The notes beneath the pieces were generated by a model. The model searched no databases. It saw only the letters and a list, made by a program, of their open reading frames with translations, and was not told where the DNA came from. Both the position numbers and the translations under genes were made by a program. From UBA2108 sp002713215 (GTDB taxonomy: Bacteria > Bacteroidota > Bacteroidia > Flavobacteriales_G > Salibacteraceae): 64,000 bases of DNA. Of this stretch, positions 28,201-38,900 are shown in pieces; within the stretch, counting starts at the first letter, position 1, and each line of letters starts with the position of its first letter. The DNA lies in NCBI GenBank assembly GCA_937891015.1, contig CALAPY010000046.1, positions 1-64,000 of the forward strand, read 5' to 3'.

Positions 28201-31200
28201 CCCGTCTGGTGTTGGAACTGGTCCTGCAGGTACACTTATTCTGGGAGAAGGTACTGGAACTTCAAGTCCGTCTAACTACTACTGGACGACTGGTGGGATA
28301 GGCAATGGAACTTCTTCCTCTACTCCAGCGGGTTACATTCTGAAAGATCCTTCCGGTAAAATCATTGATGTTACTGCAACAAACGGTTATACGTTCCCAG
28401 CAGTTGCAGGTGTTTCTGCTACCGATTGGACAGGTGGTTCAACAGGTAGTTCGGGAAGTACACATGGAATTCGAAGAACTTCAGGTCCGGATAACAATGG
28501 TCCATCAAACTGGACGGTTTCCAATAGCGGTGCAAACAGGCAAACGCCAAATATCTTCAACCCAAATATGGGGTTGGTTAGCACTTCACCTCCTCAATTC
28601 TTTTGGTCTTATTTAGGATCATTTAAAGATTCTAGTATAACCACTAAAGCCGGACCATGGACCGCTAAAGGAATTAAAGATTACATTGCTCAGTTCAAGT
28701 CTCCTTGTACAAACAACATCATCAGAGATACGGCTACAATTACTGCCTTCCAAAAGAATGCTGTTCTTTCAGGAAACGCACCGGAATACTATTCTTATCC
28801 ACTTTCACAAGCAAGTGGTATTGGATTTAGTGGTTCGGTAAACAACCTGGGAGATTCAATTACAAACATTAGAGTGTATGCTCGATTGGGAGGTTCAGCC
28901 GCCGGAGATTCTCTTGCTTCAAGTGCATTGGCTCGATTTGGTACCGCTAATTATACTATTAATAATGGGGCTACCGTAACAACAACCGGTAATAAAGACA
29001 TTACTTATTACCTGAGTACTACCGATGACTTCCCTAATGATGATACGGTTAAGAAAATGGTTAACGTTTCGGATACGGTAATGGCTAGAGAAGGTGGAAT
29101 GTTGAATGAAAATGTAACGGCTGCTGGATTTGCTGAAGTTGCTCAGAAATTCGAAGTATTCAATAATGATACAGTCACTGGTGCTATGGTTTACGTTAAA
29201 ACAGCATTCCCGGGAGATAAATTTAAAGCTGTTCTTTATAATTTGCCAGGAAGTACACCTAGCGGTGCCATGCTAAATGAAACAGTTGAAATTACCTTGA
29301 CGTCTACTTCGGATACCGGATGGAAATACTTAAGATTTAAATGTCTTTCAGTATTGAACGCGGGTAACTACGCTCTTTCTGTTAAGAAGACAAGTACCGT
29401 ATTTAGCTCTGGATTGGGAGGGTCAAAAATGAACGCAACTATCGGTACCGCTTTTGCACATAACGGAACCAATTGGATTATTGTAAACTTAGGTGGAGAT
29501 GCATTTAATGCCGGAATCAGAATGGTATTTGGGTCTTACGATTACCCAACTTTTGCCGCTGTTCCTCCTGTATGTACCTCTGGTGCTAAGTTCCCATTAA
29601 GTGGAGGTGCTCCAGGTGGAGGTTCTTACTTCGGAACGGGTGTTAGTGGAGATTCATTGAATCCTGCATCGCTAACAGTTGGTTCTAACACCATTTATTA
29701 TACAGTGGCTAACGCATTGGGATGTTCTGATACAATTGCTAGTACGGTAGATGTAAAAGCTGAGCCTATTGTTAGTTCAACATTTACTCAGCTTACTTCT
29801 TGCATTGTTAACAATGCAAGCATAAGTGTTACTGCAACTAATGGATTTGGGACTTTCTCTTATTCTAACAATGGAGGAACCAGTTACCAGTCTTCAAGTT
29901 CATTCCCGAATCTTGGATCAGGATCGTACACGGTAATGGTTAAGGATAGTGTTTGTGTGGTAACGGATACTACATATACGGCTACTCCTCCTGGTGCTCC
30001 ACCAAAGCCAACAGCTGCAGGTGGGTCTACTTACTGTAAAGGTGATACCATTGCTAAATTAAATGTTACTAGTACTGGTACCGGTGGAACATACAAGTGG
30101 TATACCGATGGTTCTTTAACTCAGTTAAAAGATACCGGAGCGACAATTTCGGCTTTCGATTCTACCACAACTTTGGTATACTATGTAATTGAAGATAAGG
30201 CCGGTTGTACCAGTGCCGCTGATACTACCAGTGTAACGGTTAATCCGTTGCCAACAGTTACTAACACCGCTCTTAGCAATCGTTGTACAAATGTTGGTTC
30301 TGTAGTTTTGAATACAGGTACGCCTAGTGGTGGTGTCTATACAGGAAGCGGAGTTTCCGGAGGTAGTTTCTACCCCGATTCTGCTGGAGCTGGAACACAT
30401 TCCATTAAGTATACTTATACCGATGGTAATAATTGTAAGAACTCTGACTCTGCAAGTGTTATCATTTATCAGGCACCGGTGGTTACTTTGGCCGTATTGG
30501 ATTCTCAATGTACCAATACACCTAAATACAATTTAACTGGTGGATTACCTACTGGTGGAACTTACAGTGGCTTTGGTGTAGTTAGTGGTCAGTTTGATCC
30601 TAATATCTCAGGACAAGGTCTTCATACGGTACAGTATAAAGTTACGAATACAAACTGTGCTGATTCTGCTTCTTCAAACATAAGGGTACATACTTCTCCA
30701 GTGGTTAAGTTAAGTTCAATAGCAGACCGCTGTCTTGATGCTGCTACGCTCACTTTAACAGGTGGTACTCCAACAGGCGGTACTTACATTGGAAATGGGG
30801 TTGCTGCTGGTATTTTTAGCCCATCAGGTGCGGGTGCGGGTACTCACTCTATCAAATATATCTATACCGACAATAATAGGTGTACCGATTCGGCGAGTAC
30901 AAATGCACACGTAGATTCGCTTCCTGTAGTGACGTTTACTACTCTTCCTGCAGTTTGTGCAAATACTCCGAGATTTGCCTTTACTCAGGCTAGTGCTTCA
31001 CCATCGGGTGGTACAGGTACTTACTTTGGTACAGGTGTAACGTCGGGTATCGACTTCACTGCCAGTACCGCAGGTTCGGGAACAACTGCAATTGGATATG
31101 CCTATGTTGATGGAAATGGTTGTAGAGATAGTGCTTATCAAAATCAACGGGTTGATACAGTTCCGGTTTCCGGTTGGAGCGCTCTTAATGACCTATGTAT

Positions 31201-32788
31201 TGATGCTCCACCTTTTACCTCTGCAGGTGGTACACCTACAGGTGGTGTTTATAAAGGCCCTGGTACGCAGTCCAGTGGTATGTACATTGCCGACTCTGCA
31301 GGAGTAGGTACACATACACTTTACTACGTGATTACCGATGGAAATAACTGCATGGATTCAACGTCTCAGACACAAGTAGTGCATGCGCTTCCTGTGGTTA
31401 AGATGACCTTAGCGGCAAACTGGTGTTTAAATGCTGCGCCAATTAAGCTAACATCGGGTACTCCAAAGGGTGGTACATATACGGTTAATGGTGTAGTTGA
31501 TACCGTGTATAAGGCTACTGTTTCTAAAATGGATACTGTTATTTATAGCTATACAGACTCTAATACTTGTGTTAACACTGCTACAGCTGCAATTAAGGCA
31601 GATACGGTTCCGGTGGTAAGCTTTAGCGCAATTACAAGCAGTTGTATCGGGTACCGTGACTTCACACTAAATCAGGGTGCTCCTGTAGGTGGAATTTATT
31701 CAGGTAATAACATCAGACTTGGAAAAATTTATATGCCGAAAGTGGTAACTGTAGATACGTTGACCTACACATTTGTAGATTCAAACATGTGTGCGGATAG
31801 TGCTAAACAAACCATGACGGTTAACGCGCTTCCTGTGGTTACTATTACTGCCCAGGCAGATGTTTGTGAAAACGCTCCTACGTTTGCTATGACAGGAGGA
31901 TCTCCTGTAGGTGGAACCTACTCAGGTGGCGGTGTATCTGGTGGTAATTATACCGCATCAACCTTTGGGGTTGGTACGGATCAAATCACTTATGTGTACA
32001 CGGACGCAAACAATTGTACGGATTCTAACATTACTCCTTTGGTTGTTCATGCTGTTACAAAAGCCGGAATGCATTGGTTGGGTTATACTTGTGATAACTC
32101 AGTGCCAACTAATCTGGCTCCAAGTGGATTACCTAACGGAGGTGTGTTCTCCGGAACAGGAGTAACCGGTAACGATTTCGATCCTACAGTTGCAGGTGTT
32201 GGTACACATAACCTTAAGTATGTATATACAAACGGCAACAGCTGTCAGGATTCTATTCGCGGTGATATCATTGTTGAAGCTTCTCCAGTGTTCAAAATCC
32301 AGTACACTGATACAGTAGGATGCGGTAAGGAAGGAGTTAAACTTTGGACTAACTTACCAGGAATGACCTATAAGTGGAGTGATGGTGATAGAACTGATAC
32401 TGCCAGGGTTCATAGAAATGGATTGATTTGGGTTAAAGTTACCAATGGTACTACTCAAAGACTGTGCTCTAACAGCGATTCAATTTCGGTTAGGTACGAT
32501 GCGGTTTGTGTTGGTATGGATGAAGCATTGTATGGTACTTCTGTGCGTTACTTCCCAAATCCAAACGATGGTAACTTCTACTACGAGTTAGAAGGTTTCG
32601 ATGGAATGGACGTTGATGTAACTATTCAATCCATGAGTGGACAAGTAGTTTATGAAACTTCCTGGAGTCAGATTTCTGCACTTCATACCGGTGAAATTCA
32701 GGTAGAAGTATTTGAAAGCGGAGTTTACTTCATTAATCTTAAAACTGATCGAGGAAACGTAATGCATCGCATTACCATAAACAAATAG
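22277..32788 (+). CDS. Giant T9SS-exported beta-helix protein C (GEVED, 3 helix modules, lamin-tail-like, 10 Ig-like)
   Basis: This protein has 3503 residues from the ATG at 22277; the frame extends two codons to a TTG. The signal peptide is cleaved after TQA before Gln24. A GEVED-type domain (about 88-163, WVDWNDDGDFTD) and a CARDB-like linker precede three helix modules at 23102, 24704 and 26300. A lamin-tail-like domain follows (about 1912-2095), then a beta-sandwich, one Ig-like repeat, an SprB-like repeat (about 2498-2560, GSYTVMVKDS) and nine more Ig-like repeats to about 3338. A PKD-like domain and a type-A T9SS sorting domain (YFPNPNDG, about 3423-3503) end the protein. SprB-like repeats recall the gliding adhesin SprB, so an adhesin role is plausible but inferred. 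Modules 1 and 2 are nearly identical in protein sequence. Confidence 0.88.
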   Translation: MRKFLSLVLVASISIVISKSTQAQYCTPTHSSTWDGITKVTSTGSAININKSTTASATHKNYTSTDSISTGPGRTINLSISHYRALAVWVDWNDDGDFTDTGEQMYRDVTNVGGGTTNLSFTVPVTTSTGSLRMRVMNGYYSPFLAPCGTSRSGESEDYRIYVDPPKTRDAEMAGIFPTNICPGSQDVNVKLTNRGIDSIASIIIKGNIGTTTFGPTTFTGLDVKYNKDTVLKLGTFNFSASSTYNMQFLSYTVNGASDQKTSNDTANYTGFKTSMGGTYTIGGTSPDFATFNAARTALYANGVCAPVTFNVRSGTYTERVDFQGAINGSSSTNTIRFRPDPANTASATLTFNSDYTIRFGGGVSYVAFDSLNLETSGFANVVEMNSANDNISFTGNTFKGLNTTSSSFSYAIVYDWTGLNNTTNFSFIGNTTNYGSMAVLLYGQSTSLATMQDGFTIKNNTVRNAGYFGFYLRYVKNGTVEGNDVRTRATGTATVTYGLYGYYNYFVDVVSNQFVAYASSYTRGLYWYRCYGTSSNRALFANNMFSSPNSSTSSNNYNYFYYDNYTDIVFNSFYGKRASTSTSGGMVYLIGGTSVVFRNNCLFNDAAGYALDLSGSHTKSYNNLYGGSGSRNVTGGTQGANGLNINPSYISATDLHTTSIPLYQKGTPFTGVTTDIDGETRHATTPTMGADEYVLVANDAGVQAVVLPTACPGTVTVKARIKNYGVQKLGTFAANWTVKTGSGSPVVQTPVSNTDTIAIAGDTLLTLGTFTVVKGSVYDINVYTSSPNGVTDQKTSNDTMGVTGYKSSMNGTYTIGGTTPDFATFNAALTALKADGICAPVVFNVRSGTYTEQVDFNTAITGSDSTNTIRFRPDPANTSAATLTFNNDYTIRFGGGVSYVAFDSLNLETSGFANVVEMNSNNDHISFTGNTFKGVNTTSSFNGYAIVYDWAGSNNTTNFSFIGNTTNMGSMAVYLYGQSTSVATNQDGFTIKNNTVRDAGYYGFYLRYVKNGIVEGNDIRTKTSSTAGITYGIYGYYNNFVDIIGNKIELYATSYTRGLYLYRCYGSSSNRALIANNMISSQTSGTSTAYYTYFYYDNYTDIINNSFYGKRATTSTNGGLVYLYSGTSVAFRNNSVFNDAAGYALDLIGSHTKSNNNLYGGGGSRNVTGGSQGANGKNVDPKYKSATDLHTESVDLYRSGIAFSGVTKDIDGDTRYTTPCIGADEYTIPGIDVAPTEVYFPPSCPGVVVLKARIENKGLDTLTSFTVNWSVAVNSGSAVTKSPVSWSGSLLPGQDTLITLGNQSMAVGSVYHVEARTINPNATTDQRTINDTVRSSLRTALNGTYTVGGLTPDYTTIADAIADLNAKGICGVVVFDIRPGTYTGLMKMGEIAGASATNTITWKGSGVSNTTISYAGNNTNYATVELEGTDFMTFKNLKITNTYTGTYSTAIRLHDGANNITVDSCELSTSSNGTSYGLVASPQYYATTGAVNNNITVSNSVINNVGDGIHMRSNNSTNRSTNIRIENNTFTNIANTGIYVNWYFDSVQVINNNLSDFGGNTYGLYCYYVKNLTVDRNNIVAGGNYAMYLYRINYTGATSSNICRVTNNMVSQTGSNYAMYLYYANYADVYHNSARSESNFAMYDRFGTGKEIKNNIFYSGTNYAYYSGSTSTSYLTSLDNNVYYRGNGTLIAYHGGGRTLATWKTYRSSLNTNSVVGDPKFVAKDDLRIANGKPADSLGVTGTGVLKDIFDSTRSTTNPDAGAHEFDYQPIDGYLVGMSRPTGLCLTSSDTLEFEVVNVGGDTIQLGTNGVSIAWSVTGPNTASGTDAINVGTVPPGDTVRIKTANSTINLSTPGTYTVTAYITSSWDKYDENDTLVTTITRLKTDVLTAVKDTTVYYKDSLDVTVETDLGRADVVISEASQFNSGTGAPSGGRPSYMNQDDYVEISTAKPNIDLEGYRFERWRGTATNITYTFPSGVGTGPAGTLILGEGTGTSSPSNYYWTTGGIGNGTSSSTPAGYILKDPSGKIIDVTATNGYTFPAVAGVSATDWTGGSTGSSGSTHGIRRTSGPDNNGPSNWTVSNSGANRQTPNIFNPNMGLVSTSPPQFFWSYLGSFKDSSITTKAGPWTAKGIKDYIAQFKSPCTNNIIRDTATITAFQKNAVLSGNAPEYYSYPLSQASGIGFSGSVNNLGDSITNIRVYARLGGSAAGDSLASSALARFGTANYTINNGATVTTTGNKDITYYLSTTDDFPNDDTVKKMVNVSDTVMAREGGMLNENVTAAGFAEVAQKFEVFNNDTVTGAMVYVKTAFPGDKFKAVLYNLPGSTPSGAMLNETVEITLTSTSDTGWKYLRFKCLSVLNAGNYALSVKKTSTVFSSGLGGSKMNATIGTAFAHNGTNWIIVNLGGDAFNAGIRMVFGSYDYPTFAAVPPVCTSGAKFPLSGGAPGGGSYFGTGVSGDSLNPASLTVGSNTIYYTVANALGCSDTIASTVDVKAEPIVSSTFTQLTSCIVNNASISVTATNGFGTFSYSNNGGTSYQSSSSFPNLGSGSYTVMVKDSVCVVTDTTYTATPPGAPPKPTAAGGSTYCKGDTIAKLNVTSTGTGGTYKWYTDGSLTQLKDTGATISAFDSTTTLVYYVIEDKAGCTSAADTTSVTVNPLPTVTNTALSNRCTNVGSVVLNTGTPSGGVYTGSGVSGGSFYPDSAGAGTHSIKYTYTDGNNCKNSDSASVIIYQAPVVTLAVLDSQCTNTPKYNLTGGLPTGGTYSGFGVVSGQFDPNISGQGLHTVQYKVTNTNCADSASSNIRVHTSPVVKLSSIADRCLDAATLTLTGGTPTGGTYIGNGVAAGIFSPSGAGAGTHSIKYIYTDNNRCTDSASTNAHVDSLPVVTFTTLPAVCANTPRFAFTQASASPSGGTGTYFGTGVTSGIDFTASTAGSGTTAIGYAYVDGNGCRDSAYQNQRVDTVPVSGWSALNDLCIDAPPFTSAGGTPTGGVYKGPGTQSSGMYIADSAGVGTHTLYYVITDGNNCMDSTSQTQVVHALPVVKMTLAANWCLNAAPIKLTSGTPKGGTYTVNGVVDTVYKATVSKMDTVIYSYTDSNTCVNTATAAIKADTVPVVSFSAITSSCIGYRDFTLNQGAPVGGIYSGNNIRLGKIYMPKVVTVDTLTYTFVDSNMCADSAKQTMTVNALPVVTITAQADVCENAPTFAMTGGSPVGGTYSGGGVSGGNYTASTFGVGTDQITYVYTDANNCTDSNITPLVVHAVTKAGMHWLGYTCDNSVPTNLAPSGLPNGGVFSGTGVTGNDFDPTVAGVGTHNLKYVYTNGNSCQDSIRGDIIVEASPVFKIQYTDTVGCGKEGVKLWTNLPGMTYKWSDGDRTDTARVHRNGLIWVKVTNGTTQRLCSNSDSISVRYDAVCVGMDEALYGTSVRYFPNPNDGNFYYELEGFDGMDVDVTIQSMSGQVVYETSWSQISALHTGEIQVEVFESGVYFINLKTDRGNVMHRITINK
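23102..27950 (+). repeat. Three tandem beta-helix/CARDB modules in protein C
   Basis: Module starts are at 23102, 24704 and 26300 (periods 534 and 532 codons). Modules 1 and 2 share long identical protein stretches such as GGVSYVAFDSLNLETSGFAN but differ at many silent positions. Module 3 is much more diverged. All three carry a cap cysteine (GVCAP, GICAP, GICGV). Confidence 0.85.
30250..32290 (+). repeat. Nine tandem Ig-like repeats in protein C
   Basis: The repeats are about 75-80 codons long, with GG-Y-G-GV and YTD-N-C-DS motifs and a conserved cysteine pair. A tenth repeat at about 29555-29755 is separated from the array by the SprB-like repeat and a further Ig-like domain. Confidence 0.8.
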
Positions 32789-32815
32789 AGATTAAGTAAA
32801 TAACATACTTATTGG

Positions 32816-32851
32816 AAAGCCTTCTCCATTGATTTGGGGGAGGCTTTTTTT
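32816..32851 (+). terminator. Rho-independent terminator after protein C
   Basis: A stem of about 10 bp, including two G-U pairs, joins AGCCTTCTCC to GGGGGAGGCT. It is followed by a T tract, 27 bp after the stop codon. Confidence 0.85.
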
Positions 32852-32994
32852 GTTTGCCGGCCTACGTAGATCACCGTAGATTTATAAGGAGTAAATCGTA
32901 TTTTCTGGGTCATACGAAACTGGCTCAGGGTTAATTAATTACCTTTATCTAACTTGCTTAAACTATAAGTATACGCCCTTAAAATTTGACGACT

Positions 32995-35900
32995 ATGAAT
33001 TGTTTTAAATCGCACTCAACACTGATTTCAAAACCAATGGTTTTCTTTAAATCTTGTTTAGTAGTTTCCCTGTTAGTTGTAACAACTCAACTGTTCGCAC
33101 AATTAAATGGTACCTATACCATTGGAGGAACGAGTCCGAACTACACTTCAATTTCAGCAGCAGTTAGTGCTCTTAATTCTTCTGGTGTTAATGGAAGCGT
33201 AAAGTTTCATATCAGGCAGGGCACGTACACCGATAGAATTGCAATTAACAGCATTTCCGGGGTTAACGCAACAAGAACGGTAACCTTTAAGCCTGATCCG
33301 GCCAATACAGGAAGTGTTACCATTCAGTATACCAATTCCAGTAGTTCGTTGAATTATATCGTTAAGCTAAACGGAACCAAATACGTGAGCTTTAGCAACC
33401 TTAAATTTAAGGCAGCTGGCTCTACTTATTCTACCGTGTTTGAACTCAGGGGGTTAAATGACCACATAACCATTGACAGTTGTACACTGGAAATGAATTC
33501 CACGCTAACTGGCAGTACAACCGCTCGGGCAGGAATTTACGAGTTATCGGGTTCGGCTCATAGAACAAGCAATCTAACCGTAAGTAATTCAACCATTACA
33601 GGTGGAAGCTATGGTATGTATGCTTATGGCTATTCCACAGGTACCTGGTTCCAAAAAGACTGGAAAATCACAAAAAATAAGATCGAGGATTTCTATTATG
33701 CTGGCCTTTATTTAAGCAACTATTTTGATACTGTTCAAATAGAAGGAAACGAAGTACTTCAAAGAACGAATGCATCAGGAACCAGCTATGGTATATATAC
33801 GTTTAGATGCTATAAAACCAATGTAGAAGGCAACAAGGTAGTGATGACCGCCAACAGTCCTTTTGGATTGTATTTGGGGTATCAGTATGGATTAAGCTCC
33901 TACCGTCAGCGAGTAGCCAACAATATGATTTCATTGACAAACACGACAACTTCCGGAACCAGATACGGCTTGTATACCAATTATTGTAATTATACCGATG
34001 TCGTATTTAATAGCATATATCAGTCAAACGGTTATGGCTTAACCTTATATGGTCGGTATGGTGCTGGGAACGTATATAGAAATAACGCCATATCTAATAT
34101 GGCTACCTCAACAACTGGATATGCAAGTTATTACCTGGGAACATCAACGAGATCAAACAATTGCCTTTGGAATCCAAATGGAAATTTGAACAACAATACT
34201 TTGGGTACTGGCTCAAAAAATAAAAACCCCTTATTTACTTCATCCACTAACCTGCATTCTTCATCCATTGATCTTAACAATGCCGGGACTTCGGTAACCG
34301 GTGTAACTAAGGATTTTGATAGGCAAACCCGAAGTACTACGGTTCCGGACATTGGCGCTGATGAGTTTACTCCTCCGGCCAATGATGCGGGCATTGAAGA
34401 AATTGCCAACCACACCGTTTGTGTTGGTAGTAATTCGATAAAAGTTCGCCTACGAAACTTTGGAAGCAATACTTTGACCAGTGCCTTGATTAACTGGTCG
34501 GTTAAGGTGAATTCCGGTTCACCGGTAACCCAAACTGCCTATAGTTTTAATGGAAGCCTAAGTTCAGGAAAAGATACGGTTATCAGTATTGGTACGTACA
34601 GCTTGGTTAGTACCAATTCCTACACCATTAAAGCCTGGTCTTCCTCACCCAATAGTTCTACCGATGGAAATACGACAAACGATACAGCCAGTAAAGCTTA
34701 TGTAACTTCATTGAATGGGATATATACGGTTGGAGGATCCAGCCCTGACTATTCTACCATTCAGGCTGCAGCTACAGCATTAAAGAACAAAGGGGTATGC
34801 GGCCCGGTAACTTTTAGAATAAGGCCTGGGTCATACAATGAGGCTGTAACCATCGATTCGGGAAAAGGAATGAGTGCGACTAATACGGTAACCTTTACCA
34901 AGGACCCCACTTCCTCTGGCAACGTGAACTGGTATCGATCAGGTATTCCTCTGACCATTTCTAATACCAAATACCTCACCATTAAGAATGTATCTCTTGA
35001 GACCAAAAGCTTTACCAGCGTTGTTATGTTGAATGGTACCAACAGACATCTTACGATTAAAAACAATACACTTAGGGGTGTATTGACATCCAGTTCGAGT
35101 ACAAATTATGCAGTTATAAGAAAGACATCGTCATTAACTAATAGACTTTATCATTTAACCCTTGACTCAAATAAAGTTCGAAAAGGATCGGCAATGGCAG
35201 CTCTGTTTGGATATAGCAGTGGTTCCGGTGGCAGGGATGAAAACATTAAAATATTAAATAACGATTACGATTCAGCTGGGTATTATGGAATTTATATTCA
35301 GAATGCGGATACTGTTAATCTGAAGGGAAACAAAATAGAAGATAAAGGAAATGCAGGCAATTATTATGGGGTTTATGCCAATTATGCATACAATTTTTCT
35401 ATTGAAGCAAATTCCATAATTCAAAATGTTCGAACTTCTACTTATGGAATGTATTTACAACGAGGAGGAGGAACAACTGGTACAGCGTCGACTTTGTTTA
35501 ACAATTTCGTGCATTGCAAGAAAGGGGCTTATGGATTGTATGTTCAATTTTGTGGCAACACCAACCTATATTTCAATACGGTTCGCCTGGAAGGAACCAA
35601 TTCAAACAGTTGGGCTGCCTACATTGATCGGGGGCAGACTACCTATTTCTATAATAATTTTGTAAATGAGGCGGATGGTTACGTAATTTACATTTACAAC
35701 ACAGGTTACAACAGCTGGGCCAATCACAACAATTTATATACAACATCAAAGACAAAATTTGGATATCATTCCGGATATCGAAATTCATTTTCTGCATATA
35801 GCACCTATCATTTTAGAATTGACCCCAACTCAATTTCAGTTTACCCTTATTGGCGATCTCAGAATGGACCTGTACCTAATAATGGGGCCTTGGATGAAAA

Positions 35901-38900
35901 GGTTAATTCTATTAACGCAGTTCAAAAGGATATTTACGGTGTTTCACGAGGTACAAAATCAGACCTTGGTTGCGTGGAATTTACGCCGAGCACCAACGAC
36001 GCTGGAATTGATTCTATTATTTCTTTATCCGTTTGTCCGGGAAGTACTCCAGTTAGAGTAAGGCTTCGCAACTATGGAAGCAATACCTTAACCCAGGCCC
36101 GCATTCAATGGACGGTTAAAACCAATTCAGGAAGTCCGGTAGCGCAAACCGCTAAAACCTGGACAGGGTCACTAGCAAGTTATTCTGATACGGTTATCAA
36201 TTTGGGTAATTACACCTTTGTGGGCAGCAGTACCTACTCGATTACAGCATATACGGATCAGGCAAACAGCACAAGCGATGTGGTGAAAGTAAATGACACA
36301 GCGTCAATTAGTTCAGTGAGTCCAAAAATGAAAGGAACCTATACAGTTGGTGGGGTGAGCCCAAATTATTCTACCCTAAGATTGGCTATGTCTGCCTTAC
36401 AAACTAAAGGGATTTGCGGACCGGTAACTTTAAATATAAGAGGGGGGTCATACAGTGGTAGAACAAATTTCTACAATATTCCAGGTGTAAGCACAACCAA
36501 TAGTATCACTGTTCAAACTGATCCGTCTTCTTCAACTCAGGCGGATCTATACCATTCGTCCTATCCATTTTATATGGTTGGTGCAAAACACATAATTTTT
36601 AAAAACCTGAAAATCAGAACTACCGGATCTTCAAGTGTTGTTTATATGGGAGGAGTGAATTCAAATATAAAATTTGAAAATGATTCCCTTATAGGAAGTT
36701 TAATTAATACAACCTCAGCAGGATATTCTGTGTTTTATGATATTCCTTCAAGTTCAGGTACTCTTGAGAACTTTACAGTTCAAAATTGTGTTGTTCTAAA
36801 CGGGTCTTATGGTTTTTGTTTGCAAGGGGCAAATACCACTACTTATTCTCAGCATGGAATTGAGATTAAGAATAACATTATTGCAAATAGCTATTATTTT
36901 GGAATATTCGGTCGGTATTGTCCGGGAGCTATAATAAAGGGAAATACAATCAAGGATCGTGGTATCTACGCCTCGTCAATTGGTATTCAACTTATTTATA
37001 GTGATTCTTCTGAAATTTCAGCAAATAAAGTTCAGGTATATGGACTTAGAGGTGTTGACATACAGTACTGTAACGGTAGCGCTCTAAGGCCAGGGGTAAA
37101 GATTTTAAACAATTTTATCACATTTACGGATACGAATAACACGAGGACTCAATATGGAATCTATCATTATTGGAGTACTTATTCATTAGTTGCATTTAAT
37201 TCAGTAAATATTACTTCCGGAAGCGCAAGTTCGAGTTGTGTTTATAGCCGATATGGGAACAATCAAAAAATACTGGATAATAATTTCGTTAATACGGGAT
37301 TGGGTTACGCCCAGTATTTACTTACGCCTTCGGCGGTTACACAATTGGATTACAACAATAACTATGTAAAAGGAACCAATTTAGGATATTATAACGGAAA
37401 CAGGACTTCTCTTGCGGCTTGGAAAACGGGCACAGGAACTGGGAAGGCCAACAACTCAATAAGTGTAGACCCGTTGTATGTTGCTCTTGATGATTTGCAT
37501 GCTCAAAACAATGTTTTGGATGGTGCAGGTACACCCGTAGCTGGAATTACAAAGGATATAGATGGAGATACTAGAAATACCACCACTCCGGACATTGGTG
37601 CTGACGAGTTCACCGTTTTTGCCAGGGACGCAGGAATAACCTCGGTAAACCCTAGCTCAGTATGTTTAGGGAGCCAATCGGTCAAAGTTACTATTAGAAA
37701 TTATGGAACCACAACACTAACTTCAACATCCATTCCCTGGAGGGTATCCGTTAATGGAGGAACGGCTATAAATCAAACGGCTTTCAGTTTTACAGGAACC
37801 TTAGCGAGTGGAAAAGATACGGTTGTCTCAATCGGCTCATACACTTTTTTCAAGGGAAATTCTTATGTAATTGAGGCCAATACGAGTGGGTTTAACAGTA
37901 GTTCCGATCAAAATACTTCGAATGATTCAGCCAAAACCCCTTCATTGTCTCCTTCCATGTCTGGGCTCTATACCGTTGGAACAGCATCTGGTAATGATTG
38001 GAGAACCATAAATTCTGCTATAACGGCACTGGAAACGGTTGGAGTTTGTGCACCGGTGACCATATATGTGAAATCGGGAAGTTATGTGGAAACGGTAGTC
38101 TTTAATGCTATACCTGGTGTAAGCGCTTCTAACAAGGTCACTGTAATGGGTGATACTTCAGGAACAGGTGCCGATTGGTATTCTTCGAGCATTCCCCTTT
38201 CATTGTATGGGGTGAATCATGTGACCTTTAAAAACTTAAGAATCAGAACAACGGGATTCACTAATGCCATTCGTTTTTATACTAATAATTCTCATTTGAC
38301 CTTTGATGACAATCAAATTGAAGGAAGAAATACTAACAGTGCCAATAGAAATTATTCGGTTGTATATAACGATAATTCACAACAACAACAACAAAATAAC
38401 ATAACATTTAATGGTAATACGATTAAAAATGGCTCTTATTCATTTTACTGGTACGGTTGGAATTCTGGTGTAAATGCAGAAAAGGGCAATCAATTTATTG
38501 GGAACAAATTAGTAGATCAGTACTACATGGGGTTTGCTTTAAGCTTGCAAGATTCAATAGTAATTAAGGGTAATACGATCAATGCAAAACCTATATATAC
38601 AGGTAGTTATGGAATATTTACGCTAGGAACCTCAAACTTCCAGTTTATAGAAAATACAATAAACCTAAGAAGGGGAGGAATTGGATTATACATGTCTAGT
38701 TCATATGGCACATCTTCAGATAGTTGTGAAGTAATTAATAACTTTATAACAGTAGGTGGAACAGGAACATCTTATGGAATTCAAACCAATACTAGTAACT
38801 ACGTTCGATTCTATCACAATTCGATAAACCTGTATAATTCGTCAACAGGATCCTATTGTTTCTACCACAACAATGGATTGGGTGTTGAAGTGAAGAACAA

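Noticed and set aside
30250..32290. Tandem periodic structure resembling a CRISPR or minisatellite
   Set aside because: The period is about 230 bp, repeats are diverged at the DNA level and stay in one reading frame. They encode Ig-like domains.
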